The notes beneath the pieces were generated by a model. That model had not been told where the DNA came from. It was given only the letters and a program-made list of their open reading frames with translations, and searched no databases. Shown here one piece after another: positions 8,010 through 16,691 of a DNA stretch of 64,000 bases (position 1 is its first letter; every line of letters starts with the position of its first letter). Source of the stretch: Candidatus Obscuribacterales bacterium (GTDB lineage: Bacteria; Cyanobacteriota; Vampirovibrionia; Obscuribacterales; Obscuribacteraceae); NCBI GenBank assembly GCA_020634035.1, contig JACKCM010000006.1, positions 434,001 through 498,000 of the forward strand, written 5' to 3'. The translations under genes were made by a program, and so were the position numbers.

Positions 8010-10096
8010 GTTTCAAGCTTTCTAAAATCGTCGGTCCGATTGTCTGGAGCCTGGTGGCCCTGCTTGGTGCCTATGCCCTTTCAGTAATCGCCCTGGTACG
8101 AGGCGAATCTATCAACGCTATCTGGCTGGTGATTGCCGCAGCGTGCTCCTTTGCCGTCGCCTATCGCTTCTATAGCAAATTCATCGCCGAAAAAATCTTC
8201 GAACTCGATGACTCGAGAACCACCCCGGCGATAGAACTGAATGACGGCAAAGACTATGTTCCCACCCATCCTTTCGTTCTCTTCGGTCATCACTTCGCCG
8301 CCATAGCCGGTGCGGGCCCTCTGGTAGGACCGATTCTGGCAGCCCAGTTCGGCTTTCTGCCCGGCACCCTCTGGCTGATTGTCGGGGTTATCTTAGCCGG
8401 CGCCGTACAAGACTTCGTCATTCTCTGCTGCAGTATGCGCCGGGGCGGAAAGTCGCTTGGTCAAATGGCAAAAGAGGAGATCGGGCCGGTTGCCGGAATA
8501 ATAGCCCTCACAGCCATTTTGTTGATCATGCTGATTTTGATAGCGGTACTGGCAGTGGTGGTGGTCAATGCGCTAAAATCGAGCCCCTGGGGAACCTTTA
8601 CTTTATTGATGACCATTCCGATAGCCCTTCTGATCGGTCTATATATGAGGCTATTGCGACCGGGCAAGATAACCGAAGGCACAATCATAGGAGTGGTGCT
8701 CACCATAGGAGCGGTGGTCGGTGGACAGTACATCGCAGAGAATGCGGAGCTGGCCAAAATCTTTACCCTTACCGGAGAGGAGCTGGCTATCTCGGTGATG
8801 ATCTACGGCTTCGTCGCCTCGGTTTTACCAGTATGGCTTCTGCTCGCCCCCCGAGATTATCTATCGGCATTTCTAAAAATCGGCACTATAGGCTTGCTCG
8901 CCCTCGGTATTCTCTTTTTGCGACCGGAGATGCAGATGCCGGCCCTGACGATTTTCACCAACGGAGAAGGGCCGATATTCACCGGAGGCATCTTCCCCTT
9001 CTGCTTCATCACCGTAGCCTGCGGAGCCATATCCGGCTTCCATGCCCTTATAGCATCAGGCACCACCCCAAAAATGCTCATGGTCGAATCTCACGCACGC
9101 CCGATAGGCTATGCCGGCATGCTCTGCGAAGCGGCGGTGGCGGTGATGGCCATGGTGGCAGCCTGCGTCCTCGAGCCTGGTATATACTTCGCCGTGAACA
9201 GTCCCCAGGGCGTGGTCGGTGCCGATGTCGCCCAGGCCGCTGCCCATATAACCGAATGGGGTTATGCGGTAACACCAGAGGCGATGAGTGCCCTGGCAAA
9301 AGAGGTGGGAGAGTCCTCTATGTGGGCCAGGACAGGAGGCGCTCCAACCCTTGCTGTGGGCATGGCCCATATCTTCGCCCAGAGCCTCAAGTCCCTGCCC
9401 GGCCAGGAGGCAGCCATAGCCTTCTGGTATCACTTCGCGATTATGTTCGAAGCGCTCTTCATCTTAACCTGCCTGGACGCCGGAACCAGAGTAGGACGTT
9501 TTATCGTCCAGGATTTTTTGAGACTGCTCTGGAAGCCCCTGGGTCGGACCGACTGGTACCCGGCGGTTATTTTCAGCTCTGCTCTAGTAGTAGCAGGCTG
9601 GGGCTATTTCCTTTACCAGGGAGTGATAGACCCCCTGGGCGGTATCAACTCGCTATGGCCACTCTTCGGCATCTCGAACCAGCTTCTGGCGGTGGTTGCA
9701 CTCTGTGTCGGCACCACGGTGATTTTTCGCATGGACAAAGGCAAGTTTGCCTGGGTGACGATACTGCCCCTTACCTGGTTACTTGCGGTTACCACCTCGG
9801 CAGGCTATCTCAAGATCTTCAGCGACTCTCCCAAACTGGGTTTCCTCGCCCATGCCGATAGCCTGAAAGCGAAACTAGCCGCCCCGGATCTTGCCCTTGC
9901 CGAAGCGAACAAGCTGAAAGTACTTATTTTCAATGATTATCTCGATGCCACCCTCGGTGGTGTGTTCATAATTTTGGTTTCTATAATAGTCATAGACTCG
10001 ATTAGAGTATGGATCACGAAGCCGCCGAAAAACATCGATACAAACGGACAATCAGACGATGAAAGCGGTTTTTCCGGTCCAATAAAGTGTTGTTGA
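8006..10096 (+). CDS. cstA: CstA-family carbon-starvation/peptide transporter
   Basis: Large membrane protein of 696 residues, close to E. coli CstA (about 700), with many transmembrane helices. The hallmark block AAIAGAGPLVGPILAAQFG followed by LPGTLWLIVG lies at residues about 95-130. The conserved segment CGAISGFHALIASGTTPKM is near 340, and FEALFILTCLDAGTRVGRF is near 485. CstA and its relatives import peptides or pyruvate in characterised bacteria; which substrate applies here cannot be read from the sequence. The GTG start lies inside the stop of the nucleoside transporter gene (4-nt overlap), which suggests both are expressed as one scavenging unit. Confidence 0.95.
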   Translation: MSFKLSKIVGPIVWSLVALLGAYALSVIALVRGESINAIWLVIAAACSFAVAYRFYSKFIAEKIFELDDSRTTPAIELNDGKDYVPTHPFVLFGHHFAAIAGAGPLVGPILAAQFGFLPGTLWLIVGVILAGAVQDFVILCCSMRRGGKSLGQMAKEEIGPVAGIIALTAILLIMLILIAVLAVVVVNALKSSPWGTFTLLMTIPIALLIGLYMRLLRPGKITEGTIIGVVLTIGAVVGGQYIAENAELAKIFTLTGEELAISVMIYGFVASVLPVWLLLAPRDYLSAFLKIGTIGLLALGILFLRPEMQMPALTIFTNGEGPIFTGGIFPFCFITVACGAISGFHALIASGTTPKMLMVESHARPIGYAGMLCEAAVAVMAMVAACVLEPGIYFAVNSPQGVVGADVAQAAAHITEWGYAVTPEAMSALAKEVGESSMWARTGGAPTLAVGMAHIFAQSLKSLPGQEAAIAFWYHFAIMFEALFILTCLDAGTRVGRFIVQDFLRLLWKPLGRTDWYPAVIFSSALVVAGWGYFLYQGVIDPLGGINSLWPLFGISNQLLAVVALCVGTTVIFRMDKGKFAWVTILPLTWLLAVTTSAGYLKIFSDSPKLGFLAHADSLKAKLAAPDLALAEANKLKVLIFNDYLDATLGGVFIILVSIIVIDSIRVWITKPPKNIDTNGQSDDESGFSGPIKCC

Positions 10097-10108
10097 TTTA
10101 ACTATAGG

Positions 10109-10960
10109 TTGATGGAAAAGGAAAACAACAAAGAAGAGATAGGCAAGCACCTCGATGTCGCCATCGAGAGCGAGCTCGAACCCGGTGAAGAGGTCCTCTG
10201 GAAGGCACAGCCGGACACCACGTCCATGCCATTTCAGCTGCTGCGTATCCCTCTTTTATGGTTGATCGGACTCTTCATCTACTCTATAGGAACAATCACC
10301 GACCCCGGGTCCTACGAAACCAACGACTACTTTCAGGCGGTGGTCTTCGTCTTCATTTTAATAGCGATCATGGGCATAGCCGAGATCATCGCCATTCCTA
10401 TACAAGCGCGTAAATCTATTTATGTGGTCACCAACCTGCGTACTATCTGCATAAAACTGCGCGGTCGCTTCGGAAACAGTCAAGACAACGATTATCCGGG
10501 AATTAATCGTCGGGTAATCCGTCCGGAGAAGAGCACCCTCTTCTTATACTGGGCTTATGTAGTCCCTTTTCAGCTCATATTCATCTATCTGATAGCCGAT
10601 GTGGTTATCAAAATCTTTGAAGACTTCAACTATCTTTGTTTATTAGGCTTCTTTTTCTTGCTTCTTGGATGGCTTTACCAGTGGTATCAAGATCTGAGAA
10701 TTCCTCTACCTCAGTTTCGCGACTGCCCCAAGATGCTCGCTTATATAAACGAATGGCTGGCTTCGATAGAATCGGTGCCGCACAATGATCTGAAGCGAGT
10801 GATTCTGCACGGCGGCAAGAAAAGCCGTGGCGACATCTTTCTACTCTCCGGAGAAAAAGGTTGCATGCGCATCAAATCAGCACCGGAAGCAAAAGCGGTC
10901 TTCGATATTTTGAAAGAACAACAAAAGACAGCAAAATCAGATTCAGAATCTAAATCCTGA
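10109..10960 (+). CDS. Bacterial-PH-like membrane protein
   Basis: Unknown function, 283 residues, TTG then ATG at 10112 (ATG more likely). The N-terminal motif EPGEEVLWKAQPD is typical of bacterial PH-like membrane proteins (bPH/DUF families), followed by two membrane helices (about 48-66 and 80-102), a soluble beta-rich part, and a second helical hairpin (about 150-200). The protein at 14405-15154 shares the opening motif (HPGEKLLWTGQPD) and a similar hairpin, so the two are probably distant paralogues. It follows cstA by 12 nt and may be its last operon member. Confidence 0.7.
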   Translation: MMEKENNKEEIGKHLDVAIESELEPGEEVLWKAQPDTTSMPFQLLRIPLLWLIGLFIYSIGTITDPGSYETNDYFQAVVFVFILIAIMGIAEIIAIPIQARKSIYVVTNLRTICIKLRGRFGNSQDNDYPGINRRVIRPEKSTLFLYWAYVVPFQLIFIYLIADVVIKIFEDFNYLCLLGFFFLLLGWLYQWYQDLRIPLPQFRDCPKMLAYINEWLASIESVPHNDLKRVILHGGKKSRGDIFLLSGEKGCMRIKSAPEAKAVFDILKEQQKTAKSDSESKS

Positions 10961-10980
10961 GCCTGAGCCCGAGTAAACTA

Positions 10981-11775
10981 TCAGGAGGCATCACCGTTGA
11001 GAACAGCGGTTTTCTCTTTGAGCCAGTCCTCGGTCTCTATGACATTTTCGGCATAGGGCCTCACTATATCCTTGACGTTGTCCTTATAGACTTCTTGTCT
11101 TAATCTCAGTCGTTCTTCGCTTTCACCGCGCAACCTCTGGGAAGGCGCCATCCCCGAAGTGGCCATCAAAACTTTCTTCAAATTCTCCATAGCCTGTTCA
11201 TGGGCTTTCTTCGCCACCGCCCAGTATTCCTGGGCTCTAAAAACATTGCGCTGCCCGGTCGCTCGATAATGATCCAGGCTGACCCCGAGTTTATAGCCTG
11301 TGACCAGCTCCGGCAGGGGTGGAAGCTTCGCTTTGATCTCGGCGGCGATGGCGTCTTTCTCTTTTAAGGTTATCTTTCGGTAGGGATCGCCGGATAAATC
11401 AGGAGGACTGCTGGAAGCGGTCTCAAATTTAGAAGCAGAGCCACTGTCGCTTTCTGTTGTGGTAGTTCCCTGGCAAAGGTCGAGCACCCTTGCCGAGTAC
11501 TTCGCTATAAGACTATTGGGAGCCAACTGAATCACCCTTCTATATTCATTTAAAGCCTCGTCACGACGATTTATCTTTAAAAGGCAATTAGCATAATAAT
11601 AGTGGGCCTCGGCAGAGGCAGCATAATTGCCGATGATCAGCCGCTCCAAAATATCTGAGGCCTGAGAATAATGCCTGGTTTTGTAATAGTGAACCGCAAC
11701 CCGAAAATCATCAACCCCGGCACAAAAGGTCGAGCTGGCCAGTAGACTGAGCATTAGTCCGCACTTCAAAGGCAT
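10981..11775 (-). CDS. Exported TPR protein
   Basis: Protein of 264 residues with an N-terminal signal-like segment (LMLSLLASSTFCAG, about 7-20) and one to two TPR units (about 24-110: YYKTRHYSQASDILERLI, AEAHYYYANCLLKINRRDEA). The rest is helical and charged without a known domain. It is transcribed toward the PH-like gene (convergent ends 20 nt apart). No function can be assigned; a periplasmic scaffold is the plain reading. Confidence 0.7.
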   Translation of the reverse strand: MPLKCGLMLSLLASSTFCAGVDDFRVAVHYYKTRHYSQASDILERLIIGNYAASAEAHYYYANCLLKINRRDEALNEYRRVIQLAPNSLIAKYSARVLDLCQGTTTTESDSGSASKFETASSSPPDLSGDPYRKITLKEKDAIAAEIKAKLPPLPELVTGYKLGVSLDHYRATGQRNVFRAQEYWAVAKKAHEQAMENLKKVLMATSGMAPSQRLRGESEERLRLRQEVYKDNVKDIVRPYAENVIETEDWLKEKTAVLNGDAS

Positions 11776-11948
11776 CGCTTCAGTTCGAATCTCCGAAGTA
11801 ATAAAGCCATTATATATTACCCCAGAAATTACTCGGGTCTCTCCCGGCCGTCACCTGTACGTCACACTGGGGGGATACCATTAATACTTCGCCTCCGGTG
11901 TTGGCAGTCTATAAAAAAACACAAAGAGTATGCCGGGAGTTTCTTACC

Positions 11949-13376
11949 ATGTCGCAAAGCTACAGTTCCTCCAACAATTCCATTCAGCTATTGCAGCGTT
12001 TGAGCCATGTCAGCCGCTTGCAGGACAGTTATCTTTTTGAACTGACGGACGACTCCGAAAGCAGCGGCAAAGAAAGGCACTCTTATAAAAACAATTCCTA
12101 TCTACTCGGAGAGTTGCTGGTCGAGTTCGGGCTGATTACCGATGACCTTTTAGAACAGGCTTTGAGCGAGGCAAAAGAATACGGCATACCCCTGGGGCGA
12201 GTGCTGGTCATGTCGGGCTGGCTCACCCAGAAACAGATAAACTGGTCGATTCAGCTACAGTCTTTACTGAGGGACGAATCGATCTCTCATGCCATAGCGT
12301 TGCAGGCAGCGGATCTAATCACCGGGTCCAACATGAGCCTGGAAGCAGCCCTGGAGACCACCGGCTGCGAAAAAGCCCTGACCTCCAGAAACACCAGACT
12401 TGGTGATCTGCTGGTCGACGCTGAGATAATCAGCTCTGAGGATCTGGAAGAGGCGACTTTCAGAAGCCAGTATCTGGGTCTTCCCCTGGGAAGGACGCTC
12501 TTTCTGGCAGGTCTTGTCTCGTCGACTATTCTAGACACCGCAGTCAACGCCCAGCGCTTTGTCAGAGAAGGGAAGTTGGAGCGTACAGACGCCGTCCACG
12601 CCATAAGAAGAGCCTTCATCCGCCAGGAGCTAGACCCGGACAGCATGCGCACCGGAAGCCATATCTATTCTTCCACTCAGCGCATCAAACTGGGAGAGCT
12701 TCTCAGCCTGGCCGGCATCCTGAGCGAGTCCCAGATAGACTATGCCATCGAACTGGGACTGGTGAATAACCTGCCCGTGGGCAAAGTGCTGGCGGATCTG
12801 GGCTTGATCACGGACAAGACTCTAGAAGAAGCGCTCCTGCTTCAGGTCATGGTGGCAGAAGGCAGCCTCAGCCCCCAGGAAGCAGCCTATGCCCTGATAG
12901 ACATGCATTATCATGGTCACTCCGTACCCACCGCCATCGCCCAGTGCGGCAGCCCAGACCGCAAAAGAAAGACTCTCGATTTCAAAGACTTTCTGGCCGG
13001 AACCGGCGTCATGAACCGAGCCGCCCTCGATGAGAAGCTGGAAGAGGCATTAAACAGCCCCTATATCGTCGCCCGTGCCCTGACCTTTACCGGAGCCGTC
13101 AGCGAAGCCACCATGCAGACTGCCATGTGTGTGCACTTCTACATCAAAGAGGGGCTGCTCAGCTTCGACGAGGCCATGGTGCTCTTCGACCATGCCACCA
13201 GACACAATCTCTCGGTCGATGACAGCTTGCAGCAACTGGGCTTCGGACTGAAGCTTACTTGCATGAGCAACAAGGACAATCCCTGCGCAGAGAATCATAG
13301 AAGCCACTTCGACCTGCTCAAGATAGAACATCCAGAATATGTGGGCAGTCAGGCGCTATATAGAGAAGCAGTCTGA
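11949..13376 (+). CDS. Protein of four tandem GspE/MshE-N-like domains
   Basis: The ATG at 11949 (MSQSYSS) is preferred to the upstream GTG at 11898. After a short Ser-rich lead come four repeats of about 95-105 residues, each opening with a LGELL-x-x-x-G-[LI]-[IL]-[ST] helix and a P-[LV]-G-[RK]-x-L turn (LGELLVEFGLITDDLLEQAL, LGDLLVDAEIISSEDLEEA, LGELLSLAGILSESQIDYA, and a decayed fourth KDFLAGTGVMNRAALDE). This is the pattern of the N-terminal domain of type II secretion and type IV pilus ATPases (T2SSE-N/MshEN), some of which bind cyclic di-GMP. No ATPase domain, signal peptide or membrane helix is present. Function unknown. Confidence 0.75.
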   Translation: MSQSYSSSNNSIQLLQRLSHVSRLQDSYLFELTDDSESSGKERHSYKNNSYLLGELLVEFGLITDDLLEQALSEAKEYGIPLGRVLVMSGWLTQKQINWSIQLQSLLRDESISHAIALQAADLITGSNMSLEAALETTGCEKALTSRNTRLGDLLVDAEIISSEDLEEATFRSQYLGLPLGRTLFLAGLVSSTILDTAVNAQRFVREGKLERTDAVHAIRRAFIRQELDPDSMRTGSHIYSSTQRIKLGELLSLAGILSESQIDYAIELGLVNNLPVGKVLADLGLITDKTLEEALLLQVMVAEGSLSPQEAAYALIDMHYHGHSVPTAIAQCGSPDRKRKTLDFKDFLAGTGVMNRAALDEKLEEALNSPYIVARALTFTGAVSEATMQTAMCVHFYIKEGLLSFDEAMVLFDHATRHNLSVDDSLQQLGFGLKLTCMSNKDNPCAENHRSHFDLLKIEHPEYVGSQALYREAV

Positions 13377-13413
13377 TAGCCGCTTTCAGCTAATGAAACC
13401 CAGCGTTGCCTCT

Positions 13414-13932
13414 CTATATCCTGTTGTTGTTGTCCAGATCCTTGACCCGCTCAATAATAGAATACTTCTCGTGGACCAGCTCTTTACTGTCGAAGAACTT
13501 TTCATCGATAAACTTATTGACCTCAATAAGCGGCATCACCGCGCCCTCCTCAGGCAGAGACGAACCAGCCGCTGAGGCTACTTTATGATTGTCTCGATAG
13601 ACTTCGGTCCTCAACCGAAAGTCTCCCGCCGGGCTCTCTTGAACATAGGTAAACTCGGTGGTGCCATCGGCAAGAGTTCTAGAAAGCCAGATAGTATCCC
13701 GGGACTGAGGTCCCAGATGATGCTGCTTGAAGAAATCCGAATCTTTAGGGAATGCCCGCTGCAATTTGACGGCGAAGCCTCTGGTCACAAGCATGTTGCC
13801 ATTGGTCTGCCCATACAAAGATTCATCGCTGACAGCAATCAACTGTTTACAAAAATCGCTTGCCCAGAGGAATCCTGCCCCAAGCACTCCAAGAATCACA
13901 ATCGCCATAACCGCAATAAACGCCTTTTTCAT
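13414..13932 (-). CDS. Membrane-anchored or exported protein of unknown function
   Basis: 172 residues with one N-terminal membrane segment (FIAVMAIVILGVLGAGFLWA, about 5-24) and a soluble remainder. No family recognised. Its ATG overlaps the TAG stop of the membrane protein gene at 13932 by one base (TAATG on the minus strand), so the two are translationally coupled. It is the last gene of a probable three-gene minus-strand operon. Confidence 0.65.
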   Translation of the reverse strand: MKKAFIAVMAIVILGVLGAGFLWASDFCKQLIAVSDESLYGQTNGNMLVTRGFAVKLQRAFPKDSDFFKQHHLGPQSRDTIWLSRTLADGTTEFTYVQESPAGDFRLRTEVYRDNHKVASAAGSSLPEEGAVMPLIEVNKFIDEKFFDSKELVHEKYSIIERVKDLDNNNRI

Positions 13933-14318
13933 TAGCCTGTCAGTGTCCTCGGAGAAGAGCTCGAACCACCGATTCTCTTAAGCGCCGCTTCTTGCCTGGA
14001 GAGCATACCAGCAGCCCCCAGGGCGATGCAAGCGGAAGCGAAATAAGCAAGACCATAAACCTCTAGATAGAAATATCCTAGATAGCCATAGGCGATGCCG
14101 ATTATGCCAAGCGCCATGGACAATCGGGCAAAGAGCCCGGCGACAGACTTGAACGATCGTAGATAAACGATAGAGAGCAGTCCGACGACAATAGCCGAAT
14201 GGGAGACCATAAAAAGCTCGGTCATACCGTGGGGCAACATATTGCGCACAAACAGAACCAGGGTCATGATGCAGCAAGCCAGGTAAGGTAATAGAAGAAG
14301 CTGACAGAATAATCTCAT
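13932..14318 (-). CDS. Four-helix small membrane protein
   Basis: The ATG at 14318 (MRLFCQLLLL) with GGGAG just upstream is preferred to a TTG at 14339. The protein is about 128 residues and almost wholly hydrophobic, with four predicted membrane helices and a short Ser/Arg-rich cytoplasmic tail (KRIGGSSSSPRTLTG). No recognised family. It overlaps the next gene by one base and follows the PH-like gene by about 87 nt. Confidence 0.6.
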   Translation of the reverse strand: MRLFCQLLLLPYLACCIMTLVLFVRNMLPHGMTELFMVSHSAIVVGLLSIVYLRSFKSVAGLFARLSMALGIIGIAYGYLGYFYLEVYGLAYFASACIALGAAGMLSRQEAALKRIGGSSSSPRTLTG

Positions 14319-14404
14319 ACTCCCTAATATACCCTGCAAAAACCCGGTGGAAAAGGAAGGTTTCCCCGAAAAGATCCCCTTCCTTTCCCCATAGTCTCGG
14401 ACAG

Positions 14405-15130
14405 TTAGGCACGCATCTTGCCTGCCATTCTTAGAGCAGAGGACGAGACCGCACTTGATCTTGATTTTGTCACGGTCCTTGTTCCTGAGCCAGAATTGGA
14501 TTCAATCACTCCGGCGGCAAGTTCTCTGCCCCTCAGCTCATTGATGATCCCATAGACCTTATCGACGTCAGGCACATCGAAAAACGATGGGCGAAAGACA
14601 TTGAGGCCCAGGACCGATAAAAAATCCAGTCCAGTATTGGCATACAGCTCGGCCCGTGAAAGCTCCTGGCTACAGTTGCCGAATTTGATGGTTCCGGTCT
14701 TGTGCATTCCCGGAATCAAAGTAATAGATGCAATCTGGTCCAGTACCACCTCTTGCAGTGCGCCGTTCTTGTTCAGTATAATCGCCCGCTTATCGGTGAT
14801 TGCATAATACAGACAGGACTTGTTCCATGCCTTGTAGATGAATCGTCCGAAGACGGCAAACAAAGAATAGGCGCACATCGGAATGCCGATCAGAAACATG
14901 ATCATGGCGACAATCCGCACCGGATCAGGACTGGCGCTGATAGCATAGGCCACTCCACCCATCCAAGTAACCATAACGGCGGCGCTACTTAATGCCATTG
15001 GAATTAAAAGAATATCCTGGGTGCAAAAATGCACCGAGACATCCGGTTGTCCGGTCCATAAAAGCTTCTCACCAGGATGCAAAACCGCGGAGAAGACTTT
15101 GGATAGCTTCTTATCTTTCTTTCTAGTCAT
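14405..15130 (-). CDS. Bacterial-PH-like membrane protein (second copy)
   Basis: The ATG at 15130 (MTRKKDKK) is preferred to the upstream ATG at 15154. After a basic lead, the motif HPGEKLLWTGQPD matches the start of the protein at 10109-10960, followed by a two-helix membrane hairpin (about 40-95), a PH-like beta segment (YAITDKRAIILNKNGALQEV, then IASITLIPG), and a Ser/Thr/Arg-rich tail. Such proteins often carry PH-like domains at the membrane face; their ligands are unknown. It is the first gene of the minus-strand operon running to 13414. Confidence 0.7.
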   Translation of the reverse strand: MTRKKDKKLSKVFSAVLHPGEKLLWTGQPDVSVHFCTQDILLIPMALSSAAVMVTWMGGVAYAISASPDPVRIVAMIMFLIGIPMCAYSLFAVFGRFIYKAWNKSCLYYAITDKRAIILNKNGALQEVVLDQIASITLIPGMHKTGTIKFGNCSQELSRAELYANTGLDFLSVLGLNVFRPSFFDVPDVDKVYGIINELRGRELAAGVIESNSGSGTRTVTKSRSSAVSSSALRMAGKMRA

Positions 15131-15254
15131 TGTTGCGCCCTCAATGAAACGCACTTATGCCATTATATATGGTTGCATATACGCACCACCACTTCATTTA
15201 TGGCAGCTTAATGATTTGATTGTCTGTTCTGAGCGACTGTGCATTAATAGAAAT

Positions 15255-15572
15255 ATGAAAGCTTCTATTCGACGTCTGGCTATGATTCAAGGGCTGTTCA
15301 TGCTCTTGCTTCTGGCGGTTGTCTCCATAAGCGTGGGAATTTATTTCCATTGCCCTGATTGGACAAAATTCAAGACTTTCACCGAATTTCTGCTAAGCGC
15401 AGATTGCTACATGCTGCTCTTGAGCTATGACCTCTATTGTTTCGCTCTGGCGATATGTCTGGTTGTGGTCTATCTTTTTGGAAAGTTATGGAAGCAGACC
15501 AAGACCTATGAAATCTTCATCTCGATTTCACTGTGCATGGCTTTAATGGGACTACTCACATGCAAACTGTAG
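15255..15572 (+). CDS. Small membrane protein, first of a paralogous pair
   Basis: The start at ATG 15255 (MKASIRR) avoids a long antisense overlap with the divergent gene that an earlier ATG (15021) would give. About 105 residues with three membrane segments. The end, TYEIFISISLCMALMGLL, matches SFEVFLSIALLMAVFGLG in the next gene, and both have the same helix plan, so they are tandem paralogues. It overlaps the next gene by about 13 nt. Unknown function. Confidence 0.55.
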   Translation: MKASIRRLAMIQGLFMLLLLAVVSISVGIYFHCPDWTKFKTFTEFLLSADCYMLLLSYDLYCFALAICLVVVYLFGKLWKQTKTYEIFISISLCMALMGLLTCKL

Positions 15573-15907
15573 GGAAAGCAGTAACTAAAACCTTCCAGAG
15601 AATGTCACAGATTTTGGCGTTGGTACTTTTACTGCCTATAGCTTTCTTTTTTGTCCGTTTGGGAGTTAGTCAGTCCATAATGCTTTTTGTCTCTTTTCTA
15701 CCGAACGTGCCGAAGCACACCGACCCATTTTTTCTAGGAACTACAAGTCTTATCGGATTTACTGCTGCCTTTCTACTCTGTCATCTCATCCTCATTTTGA
15801 TTCGCGAACTCAAGCAAGAAACTAAATCCTTCGAAGTTTTTCTATCGATCGCGTTGCTGATGGCAGTATTCGGTCTTGGAATGGGTTTGACTGCCGTATA
15901 TGGCTGA
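15560..15907 (+). CDS. Small membrane protein, second of a paralogous pair
   Basis: The ATG at 15560 (MQTVGKAV) lies inside the end of the upstream paralogue. About 115 residues and three membrane helices. The shared C-terminal signature K-[ST]-[FY]-E-[VI]-F-[LI]-S-I supports common descent with the preceding gene. No family recognised and no catalytic motif visible. Confidence 0.55.
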   Translation: MQTVGKAVTKTFQRMSQILALVLLLPIAFFFVRLGVSQSIMLFVSFLPNVPKHTDPFFLGTTSLIGFTAAFLLCHLILILIRELKQETKSFEVFLSIALLMAVFGLGMGLTAVYG

Positions 15908-15920
15908 ATAGAAATCCTGG

Positions 15921-15949
15921 TTGCGATTGCTTAGAAGATACCGGATAAT
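15921..15949 (+). promoter_or_regulatory. Candidate promoter of the pyrophosphatase gene
   Basis: TTGCGA (15921-15926) and GATAAT (15944-15949) are separated by exactly 17 nt and lie about 72 nt upstream of the ATG at 16021, which is preceded by AAGGAG. Confidence 0.5.
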
Positions 15950-16020
15950 GTGAGGCTCCTGCGGGAGAAACCGGTCTACAAAAATCTGATCGAGAGATTC
16001 AGAATATCAAAGGAGAAAAC

Positions 16021-16563
16021 ATGCATCCATGGCATGATGTGGAACTGGGAGCGGAAGCCCCGTCCATACTTACAGCCGTCATCGAAGTGCCGATGGGCTC
16101 TAACGTCAAGTACGAGCTGGACAAGAAAAGTGGCATGATCAAAGTAGACCGGACTCTTTTCAGCGCGGTCTATTATCCGGCTAACTACGGCTTCTTTCCC
16201 CGGACTTATTGTGATGACAAAGACCCGTTGGATGTGCTGGTGCTTGGCAAAGAGGCGCTGGTGCCACTCTGTCTGGTGCGAGTGAAACCCATCGGTATGA
16301 TGAAGATGATCGACCAGGGGCAACTGGACGACAAAGTGATCGCGGTGCAATATGACGATCAAGAATTTTGTCACTATGACTCGATAGATGAGCTGCCACC
16401 ACATATACTACTGCAGGTGCAACGCTTCTTTGAGGACTATAAAATCCTCGAGAAAAAAGCGGTCAAAGTCGAGGGCTTTCTGAGCAAAGAAGATGCGCTC
16501 AGAGTTATCAAAGAATCTATCGAAGCCTACGAAGTAAAATGCGGTGGACTTTCCCAACACTGA
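16021..16563 (+). CDS. ppa: Inorganic pyrophosphatase (family I)
   Basis: Soluble enzyme hydrolysing PPi to two phosphates, 180 residues, normal size for family I. Visible motifs are the substrate-binding YELDKKSG, YPANYGFFPRTY, and the metal-binding signature DDKDPLDVLVL with its three aspartates. A good Shine-Dalgarno (AAGGAG) precedes the ATG by 6 nt. It stands alone, with a candidate promoter upstream and the hip operators starting about 10 nt after its stop. Confidence 0.95.
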   Translation: MHPWHDVELGAEAPSILTAVIEVPMGSNVKYELDKKSGMIKVDRTLFSAVYYPANYGFFPRTYCDDKDPLDVLVLGKEALVPLCLVRVKPIGMMKMIDQGQLDDKVIAVQYDDQEFCHYDSIDELPPHILLQVQRFFEDYKILEKKAVKVEGFLSKEDALRVIKESIEAYEVKCGGLSQH

Positions 16564-16572
16564 CCAAGGGAT

Positions 16573-16588
16573 GTTACCGCACGGGATC
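16573..16588 (+). promoter_or_regulatory. Operator-like site 1 of the hipBA module
   Basis: Imperfect 16-nt inverted repeat GTTACCGCACGGGATC, the first of three similar sites that begin at 16573, 16622 and 16671, exactly 49 nt apart. It differs from site 3 at only two positions. Confidence 0.6.
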
Positions 16589-16621
16589 TTTCTGCAAAAA
16601 TAGAGCTCGATTTGGCACATT

Positions 16622-16637
16622 GTTCCCGAGCGGGAAC
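16622..16637 (+). promoter_or_regulatory. Operator-like site 2 of the hipBA module
   Basis: Perfect inverted repeat GTTCCCG-AG-CGGGAAC with 7-nt arms, lying just before a candidate -10 box (TAAAAT, 16646-16651). HipB-type repressors bind inverted repeats of this kind (TATCC-N8-GGATA in E. coli). Autorepression by the adjacent HipB-like protein is the natural reading. Confidence 0.65.
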
Positions 16638-16670
16638 TTCTGTGATAAAATAGAAATCTAAACCTATTTT

Positions 16671-16686
16671 GTTACCGTACAGGATC
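16671..16686 (+). promoter_or_regulatory. Operator-like site 3 of the hipBA module
   Basis: GTTACCGTACAGGATC, 14 of 16 bases identical to site 1. It lies 5 nt before the ATG of the hipB-like gene, so a bound repressor would also cover the transcript start region. Confidence 0.6.
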
Positions 16687-16691
16687 ATTCC

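Noticed and set aside
8833..9861. Long plus-strand frame of 342 codons within cstA
   Set aside because: It is the +1 shadow of the CstA gene, rich in Arg and Pro, with no family features.
13978..14412. Minus-strand frame of 144 codons overlapping the four-helix membrane gene
   Set aside because: Cys/Arg/Leu-rich shadow in another frame; the hydrophobic frame is coupled to its neighbour by a TAATG overlap.
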